Source of the DNA: CAYGAW01 sp964347945
GTDB lineage: Bacteria; Chloroflexota; Anaerolineae; UBA7937; B3-Chlor
Direction: 5' to 3'
Assembly: GCA_964347945.1 (NCBI GenBank)
Contig: CAYGAW010000213.1
Span: forward strand, 1 to 58,644
DNA: 58,644 nucleotides
A model generated the notes under the pieces. That model had not been told where the DNA came from and ran no database searches. It saw only the letters and a list, made by a program, of their open reading frames with translations. Shown piece by piece: positions 56,976-58,644 of the stretch. Made by a program: the position numbers and the translations under genes. Numbering within the stretch: the first letter of the stretch is position 1; every line of letters starts with the position of its first letter.

Positions 56976-58644
56976 GTGTATCGACGGGCCGCAAACCGAT
57001 TGACGAAGGCTATTGCACGTCACGAGTGGCTCTTCCGCACAGTGGTGGTTGTCACTGTCTTGACGTCGCTGATGTGGCTGGTCTTCTTCACAGGATTGCA
57101 GTACGCTGTTTCATCCAGTCCCTTCTGGGACGAGTTCATCACTTTGTGGAGCGCTCGCAAGACTACAGAGGGGGCCATGTCTCCCGTGCAGTGGGGACCC
57201 GGAGCCGATGCTCTTCTCTTTCGCAACCTTGCGGCTCTTGTCCTGCACATCTTCGGCTTCGACGTTATTGTCGCTCGGGTGCCCAGTATCTTGATGAGCG
57301 TGGCAACGATCCCTGTGATCTTTTTCGTAGGAAAGAGGATGTTCTCGGGGCGTGCGGGTCTTCTGGCATCTGCCATTGTGGTATCCGCACCTCAGTTCTT
57401 GATCGGCGGTGCCCGCGCCAGGCCTTATGCTCTGTTACTGTTGCTGACTGTTCTGAGCATGTTCTTCTTCTACCGCTGGCTGGTCCACCATGATGGTGAT
57501 GGTCAGGTCTCTCATCATCGGGGGTGGGGTTTTGTCGCTTGCTTTGTGGCTGCCGTCTTCACTCACTTGGAAGCCATTCTCTTGCTGCCGGGCTTTGCCG
57601 TGGCGGCGACAGTCAGCCGCGGGCCGATGGTGTTCGCTCGCAAGAAGGTGTCACTCAAGTTTGCCCTTTGTGTACTAGCCGTCGTGATCGCTTTGGCCTT
57701 CTTCCTTCGGGCTGAGACCATCCCGGGAGCGATTCCGTTGGGCCAGACCGTATGGTCAGAGGTGGCCAGCATCTCTGTTGGTGCCACGAATCTGGACGTA
57801 TTCGTCAAGTTCTTCCGAAAGCTTCCAGCCAGTGCTGGTTTGCTTCTGCTATTCCTTGGCGGCGTCGGGTATCTGGTATGGGATGTGATACGACGGACCG
57901 TCAAAGGTCCGAAAGCTCAATCTTGGCTCTTGGGAGAGTCGCGAGGGCCTGTTGGGCGTCCCCTGGGGGTTTGGAAGGGAGGCCAGAATAAGGGACTCGC
58001 CCTGCTGTATCTGTTGCTGCTCTGGGTGACAGGGGCTATCGTATTCTTGCTGGGGTCCATTTGGGGGAGCGAGACAAGGTACATCCTGTTTCTGCTCCCG
58101 CTGTTCGCTTTGGTCGTCGGGGCTACCTCAGTTCGCCTTGTGACTTTCATCCTGCATCGCCTGGGACTGGGTGGACACACCACTCGCTGGTGGGCGAATC
58201 TGGGCTTCGTCGTCGTGGCCATAGGTTTGATGGGGGCCTCAACTTTCACCGACGGCCCGAGGCTCCCACAAGAATGGGGCTACGACCTGGCTTTCGAGCA
58301 CGTTGGAGATCGATGGCGGGAGCGAGACGTCATGGTCACGGTGGCCCCAGTAGCATGCCTGGTATCTCACGAAAGATGCGATTACATCGCATTTCAGCAA
58401 GCCTATGAGACTTATGCGGTGGAAAGCGAAGGCCAATTGGTGGAGGCGGTGACCGGGTTGCCTCTGATAATGACGACCGAGGAAATGGGAGAGTTGCTCG
58501 ATGACCATGGGAGGGTCTGGTTTGTCACCGATGAAGGGAGACTGTTAAGCAGATACAACCCTGATTTTGTCCAGCTTATCTGGGATAGGATGCACTTGGT
58601 GGCCAACGAACGTGGGGCCATGGTGTTTCTCTCGTCCCGGCCTC
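56976..58644 (+). CDS. Large membrane glycosyltransferase (GT39/PMT-like), runs off the window
   Basis: At least 556 codons are open to the end of the window. The start is probably GTG 56976, with GGGAG about nine bases upstream. The protein has a short N-terminal cytoplasmic part, one membrane segment and an early Asp-Glu pair in SSPFWDEFITLWSARKT, the position of the catalytic acids in PMT/ArnT-like GT-C enzymes. Many further membrane helices follow (ARVPSILMSVATIPVIFFVG, GLALLYLLLLWVTGAIVFLL, and more), with SETRYILFLLPLFALVVGA. GT-C enzymes of this kind use polyprenyl-phosphate sugars outside the membrane. The C-terminal part looks like a soluble domain. Confidence 0.85.
   Translation, partial: MYRRAANRLTKAIARHEWLFRTVVVVTVLTSLMWLVFFTGLQYAVSSSPFWDEFITLWSARKTTEGAMSPVQWGPGADALLFRNLAALVLHIFGFDVIVARVPSILMSVATIPVIFFVGKRMFSGRAGLLASAIVVSAPQFLIGGARARPYALLLLLTVLSMFFFYRWLVHHDGDGQVSHHRGWGFVACFVAAVFTHLEAILLLPGFAVAATVSRGPMVFARKKVSLKFALCVLAVVIALAFFLRAETIPGAIPLGQTVWSEVASISVGATNLDVFVKFFRKLPASAGLLLLFLGGVGYLVWDVIRRTVKGPKAQSWLLGESRGPVGRPLGVWKGGQNKGLALLYLLLLWVTGAIVFLLGSIWGSETRYILFLLPLFALVVGATSVRLVTFILHRLGLGGHTTRWWANLGFVVVAIGLMGASTFTDGPRLPQEWGYDLAFEHVGDRWRERDVMVTVAPVACLVSHERCDYIAFQQAYETYAVESEGQLVEAVTGLPLIMTTEEMGELLDDHGRVWFVTDEGRLLSRYNPDFVQLIWDRMHLVANERGAMVFLSSRP

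Overview
The window looks like one stretch of a bacterial chromosome of moderately high GC content, most likely a member of the Chloroflexota. That assignment is an inference from gene content: an archaeal-type S-adenosylmethionine synthetase beside a short-form adenosylhomocysteinase, a MalT-like STAND regulator ending in a SARP/BTAD module, a DUF5317 membrane protein, SpoVS, a long-form ribosomal protein L21, and a ResB/CcsA cytochrome c maturation pair. Several promoters fit TTGACA-N17-TATAAT closely, so a normal primary sigma factor is at work. GTG and TTG starts are common.

From 1 to 18.8 kb are mostly housekeeping genes, many on the minus strand: the N-terminal part of a molybdopterin oxidoreductase, a sugar-phosphate isomerase-like protein, dtd, a small FmdB-type zinc ribbon, murI, a PPC-domain protein, resB-ccsA, a methyltransferase, a JAMM peptidase, cdd and a CorC/CNNM protein (adjacent), a GlmU-like enzyme, tRNA-Gln, a rhomboid protease next to a fragment of a ClpP-class protease, a WecG/TagA glycosyltransferase, rpiB, ogt and gyrB.

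From 19 to 31 kb is an accessory, surface- and signalling-oriented region on the plus strand. It starts with an exosortase and an EpsI-like partner. A 1062-residue STAND/TPR/SARP regulator follows. Directly behind it is a compact regulatory node: an 11-bp-period direct repeat and a -10 box nested in a terminator hairpin, then a 40-residue peptide ending in five glycines, a DUF5317 membrane protein and a small protein resembling nitrile-hydratase-leader (NHLP) peptides with a Gly-Gly site. Then come a receiver-only response regulator, SpoVS, a stand-alone LuxR-type HTH, and a series of secreted or membrane proteins of unknown function. Two of the latter (27.1 and 30.0 kb) lie behind copies of the same 62-bp element. 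This is the best candidate in the window for an undescribed system, possibly peptide-responsive control of cell-surface proteins; the function is hypothesis.

From 31 to 41.7 kb are rplU-rpmA-rpmE, thymidine kinase, a decayed metallo-beta-lactamase-fold gene, birA and a 2-hydroxyacid dehydrogenase. A SAM-I riboswitch then leads into mtnA, a MetE-like methyltransferase, a GNAT acetyltransferase, ahcY and archaeal-type mat, a coherent methionine/SAM recycling operon.

From 41.7 to 58.6 kb is a glycan/exopolysaccharide locus: rmd and gmd (GDP-deoxyhexose synthesis), tatD and a polyprenyl diphosphate synthase, one GT2 and three GT4 glycosyltransferases, a dTDP-L-rhamnose 4-epimerase-like protein with a zinc-ribbon insert, a broken methyltransferase, a cobalamin-binding radical SAM enzyme, an LPG-synthase-like membrane protein, a membrane sulfatase-like enzyme and the start of a large membrane glycosyltransferase that runs off the end.
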